A stretch of DNA of 64,000 nt from Eudorina sp. 2006-703-Eu-15 (GCA_003117195.1 BDSI01000090.1:248001-312000); one strand, 5' to 3'; counted from the first letter of the stretch, positions 33,801-46,390 are shown. Notes: generated by a model from the sequence alone, not told the origin. Made by a program: numbers and translations.

Positions 33801-36168
33801 GAAAGGCGGAAAGGCCGCGCGGCGGGCGGGACACAGGCACGATGCGGTGACAGCCAAGCAGTACCGCAACAGCAACGGCGCGCACCTGCCGTGCCGCCGG
33901 ATGTCCTCCAGGAAGTGCGCCACCACCGGCACCGGCACCACCGTCGCAGAGGCCTCTGTCTGACCTCGGCGGCCCCGCCGACGCGCCACCCGCCGCCGCC
34001 CCTGGCCCCAGCGCTCGCCGGCGCCGGCGCCCGCGCCCCCGCCGCCGCCCGCTCCGCCCGCTCGCTTGTTGCCGCCGCCGCTCCCGACAGTACGACCAAA
34101 TACGACACCCAGGCAGCGCCCGCGGGAGTCCACCACTGCGGAGCCCAGCTGGTCCTTGCTCAGCGCTACTGCCACTGTCATGCCCAGCAGGCGCTGCATC
34201 GCCGAAGGGTATCTGGGGCGGGCGGAGTGCGATGCCGTATGTCGTACGGCGTCGTACAAGGGTCATGATACGGCGAAAAGGTGTGGGAGGGTGTGGTTGC
34301 GGCCGGAGTGCGCTACGGGGGGGAAAGGGTGCGCGACGCCGGCCCATGCAGACGTGGCGTGGGGGTTGTGGGAAGGCGCGGCTGTGCTAAGCTTGCGTTG
34401 CCCCTTCTGCAACGACACCCTGGTAACCCACCCGCGGGAGTGCTGGTCTGTTCGCGAGGCAGTGCCGCGGCCCTGCACCCGCTGTCGCCCTCGCGACGGG
34501 CTCGCCGGGGGCCACTGACGGCCCTGCGCCCGGCACCCCGGGGCCCCGCGGCCCGAGGGCGGCCGAGGTAGGCCTCACTGCCGCTGCTGGCCCCGGGCCC
34601 CCCCCCTCCGAAACCAACCAGCAAGCATTCATCGACCAACGCCCTTGCAGCTTTTGCCAGCTCAACAAGTAGGGAGGTACGTCAAACGGTGCTGGAAAGC
34701 CAGCCCCACGACCTGCGCGCAAAGCTCGACGGCTCGACCGCCGACCCGACAGCACCCGTACGGCCCGTACGGCACACTCACGTGACGACCTCCGTTCGCA
34801 TGACCGTCCCCGGCGCTGACCGGGGCCCCGGCTGGCCCTCCGCGTACGATATCACGCTGACCTGCTGCTGCAGCTGCGCAAGATCGTACGGCGCCAGGTC
34901 GTACGGCACAATCGCCTCCCAAAACTCGGATGACTCCACCGCCAGCACCGCCAGCTCGCACTCCAGTCCCAGGTGCTGCAGCTGGGCGGGGAAGGGCTTC
35001 TCGCGGCCGGGCAGTAGCACACGCACCTGAGGGGGCCGGGGCGAGCACGAGGGCGATGGGGTGGCGGGCAGGGGAGCATGACAATCGGTACCACCTTCGA
35101 CGGGAGCCCAAGGCGCGCCTGTTTTGCTTAACGGCGAGTTGAGCTCATAGAATATGTCTCTCATAGAATGTGTCCCCCATAGAAGGTGCCCCGCACTGAT
35201 GCCTGTGGCCCGGGGTCTGGTTGCCGAGTCGCATGCTGTGGAGGGCAGGCCTCGACGCGACCTCAGATGGCCGTCGAATGACCGCCAGGCAGGGAAGTTG
35301 CCGACAAACGGACCGACAGACAGACCGACAGACAGACACCCGCACCTGTGAGCCGTACACGACGCTGGCGGCAGGCGCCAGGAGGTACGACTGACCGCAG
35401 TACGACACCGCCACCGCGTTGCACACCGACGACCTGCAGCGGGCGAGCATATACGGCACATTCATGTCACCGTTGTCCGCACATTGCGAATGCCACCCAC
35501 GACGGCTCTTCACTCGCCAGCCGTTGCGAATCGGGGTCTGCCCGCCGTCCCTCCCCAGCGGCTGCGCGACTACACGGTCACCACTCCCCAGAGGCTGTGC
35601 GCCCCACCGCAGGTGCGTTTCAACTCCCCAAACAACGCCTGCCCGTCCCCTCCTCGCACTCGCCGAGTCCACATCGCCTCGCGCTGGGTACATAGCCGCG
35701 CTGTGCAGCACTTCCACCGGCCACACTGTCGCCCTCACCAATGCCCGCGGCTGACCTAGCGCGCAGAAAAGCGCGATTAGTTCCGTCCCATCCCATCCCA
35801 GGACAGCTAGGCCAGCCAGGCGCCCCGCTGGCCGCATTACCCCGCTCCAGCAGCACAACCGCTTACCCACGGATTCCTATTCATCCGCCGCTCAAGGGCC
35901 CCTCCCTTCGGTGTGCCCCTCCCTTCGGTGAGCCCCTTCTTTCGGTGTGCCTCTCCTTTCGGTGTGCCCCTCCCTCCCCTTTTTGCGTCCCTCCGCCCCA
36001 CCTGAAGCTGCCCAGCAGCAGCGGCAGGTCGAACCGCGGCAGGTCCTGCACGCACTGCACCCGGGCCACGCCCGGCAGCAGCCCGGGCGAGTCCAGGTCG
36101 GCAGCGTCCGCAACATCCAGCTCGGCCTGACCCACCGGGTCACCCGCACGCTGCGGCCCCGGGGACAT
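30838..36168 (-). CDS. Deg/HtrA-family protein with degenerate catalytic triad (pseudoprotease)
   Basis: Exons in transcript order are 36168-36002, 35433-35346, 35026-34782, 34212-33886, 33503-33412, 33082-32916, 32568-32311, 31978-31912 and 31577-30838. Phases agree, giving about 716 residues. Colinearity with plant Deg2/Deg9-type proteins, recalled from memory, is good throughout. There is a trypsin-like domain (about 25-280), then a PDZ1 core (GFPTLGI.W; VGNDGTVAFR), the family-specific stretch GVPHRLLPLHLNGRPP..YLVVSGLV, and PDZ2 (VVRCNGVPVTNLSHLVALV). All three catalytic positions differ. The His of TNAH is Ala (LAPAAS, about 78), the Asp of CD(I/L)AL is Glu (ECELAVL, about 109), and the Ser of GNSGGP is Leu (KDQLGSA, about 189). 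PDZ2 is split by about 115 Ala/Ser/Glu-rich residues before its last strand. It is probably a non-proteolytic chaperone or scaffold. The start is uncertain: an acceptor at CCGCAG inside exon 1 would allow an upstream transit-peptide exon. Confidence 0.8.
31752..31812. repeat. 11-nt tandem repeat AGGGCCGGTGG
   Basis: Five to six perfect copies in the last intron of the Deg-like gene. Confidence 0.95.
32226..32285 (-). repeat. dispersed intronic element, copy in Deg-like intron 7
   Basis: ACATTTTCTCTGGCAGCAGC followed by GCAGTGTAAACATGTCTC and CCTGTACCCTCCC. This has the same core as the copies at 8072 and 62456, with the spacer partly diverged. Confidence 0.7.
33514..33650. repeat. 56-57-nt minisatellite, about 2.5 units
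   Basis: The unit begins CTGAGGGCCACAGAGGCGCA and continues through GTCGGTGACAAACGCGGGGG and the flanking GAGCCCAGGCGA. It lies in the Deg-like gene intron next to the acceptor of the exon starting at 33503, and copies are almost identical. Confidence 0.9.
35898..35975. repeat. 17-nt CCCTTCGGTGTGCCCCT repeat
   Basis: Four imperfect copies in the first intron of the Deg-like gene, pyrimidine-rich on the plus strand. Confidence 0.85.
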
Positions 36169-37762
36169 GCAGCGGTGCAGGTGGAGGCCGCGTAGGCAAA
36201 GGGGCGCGTGGGCATGATGGTGTCAACAACGGTCGCTTGTGAGCGGACAAGTGAGCGTCGCATAGCTGCACGGGCGCATTAGGGAGAATGACCGAGTGCA
36301 GTACGCGGGCGCTACGGCACTCTGGCGACGGGGCGGCGTCGATCCGCGCGATCCGCGCTGCCGGCTGTCGGCCGCAGCCCTGTGTGGCACCGGGCCATGC
36401 GTGTTGGTAGGTTAGCGCCCCAGGCAGCCCGGCAGCCCAGCACGGGCGAGCCCGTTCGAGCTCGGGTTCGAACACAGTCGCCGGTGCGATGGCAGATGCC
36501 GCGCCTTCGCAATGCCCAATGTCTATAACATTCAATATGTACACATCAGCCCTGGTTCAGCGCGTGGGGTCTGTGACCCGTGGGTTAGTGGCATGGGGTC
36601 TGGGACCCGCCGTACGTCAGTGTAGCCGGCCACACGGCGGACAGCCAACGGCAAGCAGACAACATACGGAGAGCTGCAGAGCTGAAGGGGCAGATGCCGC
36701 CCAGCGGAGCTGAGCAACACCCACCTCGGCGCCGCGCCCTTGCAGCCGCAGCGGCGGCCGTCGGACCAAGGGGCCCGCCGCGTGACATATCCAACTGGCC
36801 CTGCCGCGGCCCCTGCCTTGGCCTCCGTCCGTCACGTCTGCCCTGCTAGCAGCCCAGCCTCTGGGGGCGTGGGCGCTAATGCTGCTGCCAGTCGCAGGGG
36901 CAAGCGCGCATTGCCGGCTGCCGCTGAGGCGCAGGGTGTGTCTGCTGGCGGAGGAGGACGAGTGGCTTAGGGCCGGCTGGTGTCCCCGCAGCAGCTGCCC
37001 TGCAGTCAGATCCCCGCATATACGTCCTGTTCGAGGATACAGAACCAAAATGCGGCTTGAGACGCATGGACGGCGAGTGGCCCAGGACGCGATTTGACGG
37101 GTGCGGGTCTGCACGTGAACTGCCGCTGACGGGCTGCGGGTAAGGGACCGCCGAGTCAGAACCCCCTGCTTTTAGCGCTGCAAGAGCCCGTCTGCATTTC
37201 ATCGTCTTGATAGGTGGCCGCGACGGCCGCTCGCTCACCTTGTGCAAGCCCAGCCATTTCGAGCCAGGGCGGCGACTATCAGTCAAGCTTCCAAAATGTC
37301 AGTACAGTTCTAAATTTGTCATTTATGGAGGCATCTTGTAGGCCTTCCGACTTCCAGGCTGGTAAACTGGTGGTGGTGTTGGTTGGCCGAACAAGCTCAA
37401 GCGAGTTTTGTATTCGTTCACTGAGGCATTTGATAACAAGGCTGATTGCACGGTCTACTCCAGCAGTTATAAAATTATGAGCACCAGAACCCAGAAATGC
37501 AAGATGGCACATGGACGCAAAAGGTCGTTAGTACGTTTGCACACGGTTGTGCTTGTCGCCATCCGTGTTTAGGTAAACGTAGTTAGCCATTTAATGTGCA
37601 ACACACATGAATTTCCTTAGTTATTAGGTCAGCAAAGCGCATTGTAATCGCTTGCCGGGGTCCTCCGTTAGCTTACTTTGTGATCATTTCTTCACGATCA
37701 TGACGTAGAAACGCAATGCCTTATCCGCTGGTGCGGTGAGGCCGCAGAGTTTACAGGACAAA
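36169..37762. other. divergent intergenic region, Deg-like gene and COG3
   Basis: This includes the 5' flanks of two divergent genes and possibly an unrecognised transit-peptide exon of the Deg-like gene. A low-GC segment at 37214-37512 is open on both strands (77 residues minus, 88 plus) but has no recognisable similarity. It may be a transposon remnant. Confidence 0.45.
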
Positions 37763-40700
37763 ATGTCAACAGCCGGGGGCCTGAAGGGCATTAACAAGCC
37801 GCTTGGTGGAGTGGCATCGAAGAGTTATAATGTGGTGCGTAAGCAGGAAATGATCAGCACAGTCTGATGCAGGTTCAGCACCAGGAGCACGGCGTTCAGG
37901 GTGCCCCGCTGGCCTGTTGCAGGCTGCAATCTGGGAGAAAACGGCCGCTCTTAGTGAAAGTCAGCTACGTGCTATTGAAGGTCTCGGACAATGTTGCTCT
38001 CAAAGGCCGCTACCTTCCCACGTAAGTTGATCGACCAGGTTCGGGTCCGTGTGGGTCCTGCAGCGCTTACAAACTTAAACGGCGAGCCGACTGATTTGCG
38101 TAATAAGCAGCTTGGGTATGCCCATACTGCGTGCCGTTTCATCAGTAGCACGGTTTCAAGCCACCCTCCACTGCGCCCGCAACTCTCTTCCCGAGTGCAA
38201 CCCATGCCGCGCGCACCGGGGGGATGGGTGCATAGGTGATCGACGAGCAGCGCTCCACGTCGGAGACGCCGGAGAGCCACAGCAAAGAGGCGTATGTGGG
38301 CACGTTGGAGGACGCAGTCCTGCACAACACCAGCCAGTTCCTCAAGTGGCATTCGGAACTGGAAGCCGCGTGCGCTTCGGAGACTGAGGAGAAGTACAAG
38401 CGCTACGCGGACCTGCTGAGCAGCCACGTGACCTCGTGCGAAAGCATCTTAGCCAAGGTGAATCAGACACGTTACAACTGTACAGCAGCCCGACGGCCTC
38501 ATGCTAAGGTTGCGGCGCGGCCTTTAGAGTCGGGAACTCGTTTCAAGAAAGGTGCCGGTCCTGGGCTCGACATTGTGACGTGTGACGCGCTGCACCGAAG
38601 GCCCACGGGGGTGAGGTGAAGTCCCGTCCACGGGGCTGCATGGGTACAACCATGGCACCGGGAGTCGTGCCAGTTGGGCTTGGTCGCACTATCAGTCTCC
38701 CCAACAGGCCCCCCTGCCATCCATCTCTGATCAGCAAGTGAACACGGGGGACGGCGCCCGCATCTTCCCCCGCATCCGGGACCCCGCCCCACCACGTCCT
38801 AGACGCTACGCTGTACCCCCCTGTGCTTGGCCTGGCCTGTGCAGGTGGACCTGACGCTGGAGGCGTTTGAGGCCCTGCTGGCGCAGCACCGCGACGTCGT
38901 GTCCCGCTCGCGGTCGCTGCATGCCTCCTGTGAGCAGCTGGTGCGGCAGAAGGAGGCGCTGGTGGAGCTGGCGGAGGCCATCCGGGCAAAGCTGCGCTTC
39001 TTCGACGAGTTCGAGACGGTGTACGCGCAGGTAGGAGGGAAGGGGTGGGAGGGTGTAGGAAGTTGGTGGGGATATTCAAACTGCGCTGCAGCCAGAGGGT
39101 GGGAGGGTGGGTGTCAAGGAGGAGCTGAGCCGGGAGGCAAGCCGTGTGCGTGCGAAGTGGGTGAGTGGGTGGACGGTGATAAACCTGATAAGGCTGAACA
39201 CCGACAGCGATGGCCCGGAAACATCTCTCCTTTGTCCCTGGGGAGGCGGGGGTAGGCAGGTGATGGATGTCCCTGGGGGGCTTAGTATTCGCTGCGGAGC
39301 GAGGAATGTCTTTGATGCGGGAACACGTACCTGCCTGCCAGGTGCCAGCGATTCGGCGTCCACGCATGGGGCCGCTGACCCGTGAGATGGTGGAATGCAG
39401 GCACCGCATTGGGAGCAGCAGCAGCCGACGAGGTTCGCCAATGGAAATGTTCTGTTTTCGTGGGTCATGGAGTCGTTGCCTACATGGGTAACGAACCCAA
39501 ACCAATGAACAGTTGCGGGCTCGATGCCTGGGCTCGGGTTTTTTCTGACCCCTCTGATGGTTACCCGCCAAAGGCGTGGAAGAGGCGGTGAGCATAGCAA
39601 CACCTGAGGCGCACGTGTCCTTCACGAAAAGAGCTCCAAACCTCCAACATCCAGCAGCTTGACTGCGGCCATGCACCGCAGCGGGCATTCCGCCACGCTC
39701 TTCGGACCGATGGGCTCTCAGCGACCCCCCGCCCCATTCGCTTCCCTTGCCCTACCTGGTCCCCTGGCCGCCCGGTGCAGTTCAACGCGGCGCAGCTGTC
39801 CCTGGACGCGGACCAGTTCATGGCGCTGCTACGCAAGCTGGACGACTGCATGGCCTACGTGGCGAACAACCCGCAGTACGCGGACGCGGGGCAGTACAGC
39901 GCCAAGTTCCGCCAACTGCAGGTGGGGGCGGGCATCGGAGGCTCCACACGGGGACGAGGATGCAGAGAGGAGGCACGGGGCCGGAGGAGCAGGGTTGCGG
40001 GCGCGGGTTGGCCAGGGCCGGCCTCGGGGACGCCCCCCCCCCCCCCCGCGCTGTTGGGCGGTGCGGCGCGAAGCACCTGCCGCTTGTGGTTGCGGTTGTT
40101 GGTGTCGTGGTTGATGCTGCGTGTGATGATGCGCTTATGTCTAGGACTGGTATGGATGGCTGTTGAGGCTTTTCCGACACAGAGCCTGCGCGTCGGGACG
40201 CCTGCCCGTCGGGGGCCTACTCCGTGCAGGGTCGGGCACTGACGGCGGTCCGCGGCAAGGTGCAGCAGGTCCTGCGGGCGGCGGTGCAGCAGGTGCAGGC
40301 GGCCATTCAGCAGGCGGCGGCGGGGGCCAGCGGGGCGGCGAACGGCACGGCCAACGGCACGGCCCAGCCAACGGCGCCCGCCGCGGGCAGCGGCAGCGGC
40401 CAGGTGCCGCAGCTGGCGGAGGGCGCGGAGGTGCCCATGTTGTACGTGCGCTTCCGGGCGGCGGCGGAGCCCAACCTGAAGGGTGAGGTGGCAGGGGGGT
40501 ATAGGGAATTGGTAGACATTTCAAAGTGCGCCGCTGCCAGAGCGACGGTTCGACCGGAAGATTAGTACAGTACCATAGGTGGCAGGGGGGCTTAGGGCGG
40601 CGGGGAACACGGAACATGCGATTCATCGGAGATGGGGCAGGAGGCTCTGTGAGCGGAGCGCGTGGGAGCCGGGCGGAGCGAGTGACGGGATACGCACGCG

Positions 40701-43700
40701 TGCTGTGCTGTCCGGGGGAAGGGGGAAACAACAGGGGACGGGGGGCGTAAGGCTCCCGTTTCCATCTTTGGAAGGTTGCTGCTCCGTCAGACCGCCCCAC
40801 CCACGGGCGTGACGGCACAGGATGAGAGCCGTGGAGGCCGTGCGGCCTCTCCTATCGGTGATGTGCTGGGGAGGGAGGGAGGCGGGTTGCCCTCGTTGTC
40901 GCTTACGGTCTCTCTGGACGGGGGCTCCTCGCCGCGCCCGTTGTTTACCGTATCCTGTCGCGGAGCCTCCGCGCGTCGGATACTGAATGTCCCGCGCCGT
41001 CGCTGTCGTTGCCGTTGCCGGTGTGGTCGCCTCAGGCCTGCTGCGGGAGGTGGAGTCGCGCGGGGGCCGCCCCGAGTACATGCGGCTGCTGGTCGAGTGC
41101 CACAACCTGTACGCGCAGGCGCGACTGGCGCTCATAGGGCCCTACGTGCAGCAGCGCATCACGCAGTACAGCGCGCTGCAGCTGCCGCTGTTCACCCGCA
41201 ACGGCTGCGAGCACCTCGGCAGGGTGGGTGCGAGACCGGGACCGACGGGGCACCGTGTTGTCAGCCAGTTCGGCTAGGCCCACCAGAGTAAGCGGTAACC
41301 CTCCATGCCGGGCTGGGGCGCACTGGGCCGCCTCGCGCACACACACACACACGAGCACCGACTCCGTGCACAGGCGCCGTGCGTGTCGCCGTGTGCCTTG
41401 AAGATGTATCAGGAAGGCGGTGGGCCCAGCCTCAGGAGGGCGGTGGGCCCAGCCTGGGTTGTTTTACCGGATCCCGGGCTTGCACGAACACGGACACGGA
41501 CACCAACACGAACACGCTCCGACGGGACCTGCAGCAGTCGGGTCGGGTTCAGGGTAAAGGGCTCTCTCCTGTTCATCTGATCGTGGGATCCGGTGCTCCG
41601 TCCTGGTGCTGCTTGTGATGAAACTGCGGCTGCCGCCGCACGGCCGCGCAGGTCTGCCAGCTGGAGGTGCAGCTGTTCGAGCACTTCTTCCCCGGTCAGC
41701 AGGCGCAGGCGAGTGGTGGAGGAGGCGCGCGGCGTTTTGCATGGGGGGAGGATGGATTGGTTTGCGCTGGGATGCGTTGTGATGTGGTGAAGTGAGCTGT
41801 CCGTGAGGGCGGTAGCGCGGGAGCGGGGGCGCGCGTCAGCGCTCCCTTGAGCACTGAACAACGAACAGCTCCGCACATACAGCAGGCAATAGACATCGCA
41901 GGACCTCATGGGCCCGGTTCGGATGCTCCGCTTCGTGCTCTACCCCTGCAGGACAACGCGGCAGCGTCGCACGCGCATTCGCAGCCGGCTTCCAAGGCCG
42001 GCACCGCGCTGGCGGCCAAGTCCGGCGCGGCAGCCGCAGGCACAGCGGCGGCGCCGCCCCCCGTGCTGCCCTCCTCCGCGGACGCGCTTTCGCCCCTCCT
42101 GGAGCCGCTGGCCACCATGCTGTACGACCAGCTGCGACCCGCGGTGGTCGTCATGCAGGACCTGGACGAGCTGTGTGAGCTGGTGGACATCCTCAAGCAC
42201 GAGGTGCGAGGGCGGGGCGAGGTGGGGCAATGTGGTGGGCGGGTAGATGGGTGGGTATAGGGGTATAGGGTTTTCGTCGAGAGGGTCTTGTCCCCACAGT
42301 CGTGTGCCTGGAGGTGCAATACCGATATCCCGCACGTCCGGCATCTAACTTCAGTACTTCACATTCGCTATACCCGTGTCTCTCCCCCATCTCTGTCTCC
42401 TCGGGCTTGCACCCCGCTTGCACGTGCTCCCTCTCCGCCCCTGCTGACGTTGGCCTCGCCGCCGGCCCCTCGCGACGGCCGGCCCGCCCCCGCTGCGTGC
42501 TGGCAGGTGCTGGGCGAGCAGCTGGCGCGTCGTGGCGTGGGCGGCGAGGCGCTCAAGCCGCTTCTGGCACGCTGCCTGGCGGACGTGCAAGGCCGCCTCA
42601 TCTTCCGCGTGCAGGCCTACATCCGCGACGAGATCTCGGGCTATGTGCTGGCCCCCGAGGATACCGACTACCCCGCCAAGCTGGAGCGCCAGGTGGCGGC
42701 GGCCGCGGCCGCGGGCGGCGCCGGGGCATCGCTGCCCGCATCCACGGGCGCCTCGGACGGCGACGCGGGCGCGGAGGGCAACGGCAACGGCGCTGCGGCG
42801 GACGACTCGCCGCCCTCCGGCGCCGATCCGTACGCGACGCTCTTCCCGCCGCTGCGCGCGACGCTGCTGGTGCTGTCGAAGCTGTACCGGGCAGTGGACT
42901 CGAAGATCTTCGGCGGCCTGGCGCAGGAGGCGGTCTCGGCCTGCACGGTGGCGGTGCAGCAGGCGAGCCGCGCGGTGGCGCGGCGGGCGTCGCAGCCGGC
43001 CGCGGGCGCAGCGGCGGCGGCCGCCGCCGGCGGGGGCGGTAGCGTCACGACGCCGCTGGACGCGCAGCTGTTCATGATCCGCAACCTGCTGTTCCTGCGT
43101 GAGCAGATTGTGCCGTTTGATGTGGACTTCGCGGTGACGGACGTGGACCTGGATTTCTCGCACATGAGGGACCACTTGAGGTGGGGTGCCGGGGGGTGCG
43201 TCCGCGGCTCTTATGGTGTAGGCTGAAGTACAGATTCAGACAAAACTTTCTGGGGACTTGCAGCGCATTCCACACCACCTTCTTACCACCTTCCTACCTT
43301 CTGTGCGGTTCGATTGGTGCACCCGGGTCTGCCTCGGTGCCCCGCGCGTCCTCCACGTACCTTTTTATCGGGCGCCCACACCTGCATCACATCCCACCTC
43401 GTCCTACCCCACACCCTCTCCACCCACTTCTTCCCACCCCACCCCACCCACCCACCCCAGGCGCATCATGATGGGCCAGGAGAACCTGTTCACGCTGGGC
43501 CCCAGCAACGCGGTGGTGCGGATGCTGGGCTCCTCCGGCCCGCGGGTGCACACCTACCAGCTGGACTCGAAGAAGGAGCTGGAGAAGGCGCTCAAGGTGC
43601 GCGGGACCCCTTGGGTGGGGAGGCGGCCAATGCGGGGGGGTGGGGAGGCGCGCCGACGGTGACACAGGCGGGTCAGGCCCCGCGGGGGCAGAGAGTGCCG

Positions 43701-45483
43701 ACCATCTCAGCTGTGCGCGGCTCTACAGCCGAGCGGCGAGCGGTTCCTCGGGTGGGTTGAGGGACCATCGCTGTTTCAGCTGCACCCCTCCCCGATCCAT
43801 CTCCGCGCAGCGCGTCGTGCACCCCAAAGGTACGGTATTTACGGCCTCCCTGGTGTTTTGGTCTGTACCCATTTGGTTGCGGTCCCGCAGGCGGTGTGCG
43901 AGGCGCTCATTATGGCGCTGACCAAGGTGGCGGTGGAGCCCATGCTGTCGTTCATCACCAAGGTGAGTACGGCAGGGTACGGCAAGTGCCGCCGCAGCCG
44001 CGTGGGTGAAGAGTGCGGGAGTCCCGATCAACACATCCGCACGGACACGGACACGGACACGCACCGCTGCCGGGGCTTGCTGCAGCAGCAAGGGTGCGCT
44101 TGGCAGGCCGTCTGGAGATGCCTTTCGCAGGCCGTCCATAAGAGAGGCTTCGTTGACCATTGTTAGTCCCCGATCGTCCCCGGATGCAATCGTTCGCGTC
44201 CAGGGTTTCGTAACCCGCCGTAGTCCGAACGTAAACATGCCTGATGACCCTCGTCGCGTGTGTTGCGCCACCGCCACCGCCACTGCCGCTGCCATTGCCG
44301 CTGCCACTGCCACTGCCACTGCTGCTGCCGCTGTCACTCATTGGCGCGGCGTGCAGGTCACAGCGGTGCGGCTCGCGGCGGCGGGGCAAAGCTCGGGCGC
44401 TGCGGGCGGGCAAGCATCCAAGCCCCTTCGTGAGCAGGCAAGGACCGCGGCTCTGTTGGGCGGGTTCAGGAGGGACGGGGGGAGCGCCCGTGTCTGCTGC
44501 GCACTTGCGGCAGCGCTCCAGCGCACATGCGGCAGCTTGAGGTGGACCCCTCGGCCACGGTCGAAGGCAGGCTGCCCCATGGCCCTCCGCATCATCCATG
44601 GTGCCGCACAGCTGGCCTCCCCCGGGACAGCCCTGGGCATCCCGGGATCATCCATACCCACCCCGCATGCACATGCTTTCGAAAGCGCACTCCCCCGCCT
44701 GGCCTTGGTGTGAATACTTGTGAGCTCTTTTGGCGCGTGGCGCCAAACAACACCGCCACCCGGTGAACCGCTCGCCCGCGTTGCATGGCGTTTCGCGACG
44801 TTGCGTTGCATGGCGTGATTGCGTTTCGTGGCCAGGCCTTCGCCTCGCCTTCCAAGCTGGCCGAGATGGTGGGGCGGGTGAACGCGGCGCTGGGGGGGCC
44901 GCTGCCCGCCGCCGTCTCCAAGATGCGGCTGTACCTGCCCAACCCCGCGACCCACGCCATCCTGCTCAAGCCCGTCAAGTCCAACATCGCGGAGGCGCAC
45001 GGGCAGATCGCGAAGCTGCTCCAGGTGAGAGAAACAAGTTTGGGTTTTTGCGGGGTGGCGGGTGGAGGGCGGGCCAACAATGCGGGGCGTGAACTTGCAA
45101 GGTCGACGCAAAGCCGGTCACCGCACGGAGGAATATGACGTAAGGCGAGATACCGTACATCTGATGCTTTTTCGGATTGTGAATCTGCCGGGTTCCCATC
45201 CTGCTGGATATCTCATCTGTCATCTCGCATACGGTCTGCCTCAGATCGTGTATTTGATTACGTAGCCTGAGGTGGGGGACAGACGCGGTGTGCGGTCTTG
45301 AGGCCACAGCGGTCCTGGTCCGTGGCAAGGCCTTTCTGTGCGGTCCCGAGCCAGCCTCGCCGCAAGGTGCGACTTCTGCACGGCCGCGCGCACCTCCCGC
45401 AGGCGGAGTACACGCCCGAGGAGGCAGCTGAGGTCCCCCTCTACAACCCGCAGCAGCTGGCGGCGGTTCTCGACGGCCTGTGA
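37763..45483 (+). CDS. COG3: COG3, conserved oligomeric Golgi complex subunit 3
   Basis: COG3 (yeast Sec34) is a lobe A subunit of the COG tether that captures retrograde vesicles at the Golgi. Predicted exons are 37763-37834, 37923-38021, 38236-38457, 38845-39030, 39781-39921, 40230-40482, 41036-41223, 41652-41708, 41952-42203, 42507-43180, 43461-43596, 43891-43962, 44357-44437, 44836-45024 and 45403-45483, about 900 residues. Family landmarks appear in order: NH2 segment AAIWEKTAALSE, FLKWHSELE..SETEEKYKRYADLL, SLHASCEQLV, KLDDCMAYVANNPQYADAG with FRQLQ, MLYVRFRAAAEP, QLEVQLFEHFFP, LDELCELVDILKHE then VLGEQLARRG, REQIVPFDVDFAVTDVDLDFS, and C-terminal RLYLPNPATHAILLKPVKSN. It is longer than plant COG3 (about 780) because of Ala/Gly-rich inserts in exons 6, 9 and 10. 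Introns 8 (41709) and 13 (44438) seem to start GC rather than GT. Confidence 0.9.
39049..39099 (+). repeat. dispersed intronic element, copy in COG3 intron 4
   Basis: GTGTAGGAAGTTGGTGGGGA followed by TATTCAAACTGCGCTGCAGC and CAGAGGG. It begins within 20 nt of the 5' splice site and is the reverse complement of the core seen at 8085 and 62456. Confidence 0.65.
40495..40557 (+). repeat. dispersed intronic element, copy in COG3 intron 6
   Basis: This matches the reverse complement of 8072-8135 over the whole 60-odd bases and begins about 12 nt after the 5' splice site at 40483. On this strand it contains TTGGTAGACATTTC and, about 38 nt later, CGGTTCGACCGG, which resemble Pol III A and B boxes. 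Confidence 0.75.
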
Positions 45484-46385
45484 ACAAGTGGTTGCGGGTC
45501 CGGGAGAGCAAGGCTGAGAAATTGAGCGGGAAGGGTGACGGTTTCAGCGGCGTACTTGGTGTGCGGGCAGGCGGCATTAGTTTGGCAGGAGTGCGTCAGT
45601 ACTGCGCGCCGCACACTTCGCCGCCGGCAGCCGGCAACCGCGGGGTGGAGGCTCAAGAAGGGACACGTCCGACATAGGGCGCAGGCAGTGGGAAAGAGGG
45701 GGGTTTAGGGGCGGTGCATCCTGGCATCCTGAGTGAATGGGGGATTCGTGGGGGATTAGAGCATGGAACATGCAAAAGGACTGTCTAAAGAGCGCAAAAG
45801 CGCCTCATTAGGAAACTATGCGTCTCGCGCAACACATGCTATTGTTTAATGGGTATATGGCGGTGGGGGGAAGGGAGCGGGGCCGGCCTACTGGCGGCCG
45901 GCTGATTCGGGCATATGTCTGCTGACACGTTCGATGTCGAGCGGTGACCAGCACAGGTGGTTGCGGTGATTGAGCGGACTAAAGATGCGCCTGACGAGTA
46001 AGGTGCGTACATGTTCGGACGATATCAATATGATGAGGACAGCAGCAGCAGTAACGACAGCTCCGGTTTCAACAAGCCCGCACTGGATTGTCAAAAACTG
46101 TGGCGATGGCAGAATTTGCGGTAGGTCGCAACCAGCCCCGTTCCCCGCCAACGCCCGACGGGATCAACATTTTTAGGAAAATGTGCGGGGACCTAGCGTC
46201 GGGGGCCTGCCATGCCGCATCCCATGGGCGCAAGAGAGTGGCACGTCGACGCGGGGAACCTGCGGTGCAGAGCACCGCGCCCCCATGGTCAATGGGGGCA
46301 GGCAGGTGACAGGGTTGACGTGTGGTCGGCCGACTGCGCTGCAAGCTTCTTGATCAGGTGCGACACCACACAAAGCAAGGGCCGA

Positions 46386-46390
46386 TGTAA
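46386..46390 (+). terminator. putative poly(A) signal TGTAA for COG3
   Basis: First TGTAA after the COG3 stop codon, about 900 nt downstream. Confidence 0.45.

Noticed and set aside
38236..45483. First impression of a VPS52-type tethering subunit
   Set aside because: The coiled-coil start is similar, but the ordered motifs (AAIWEKTA, KLDDCMAYVANNPQY, LCELVDILKHE, LYLPNPATHAILLKP) fit COG3 better.
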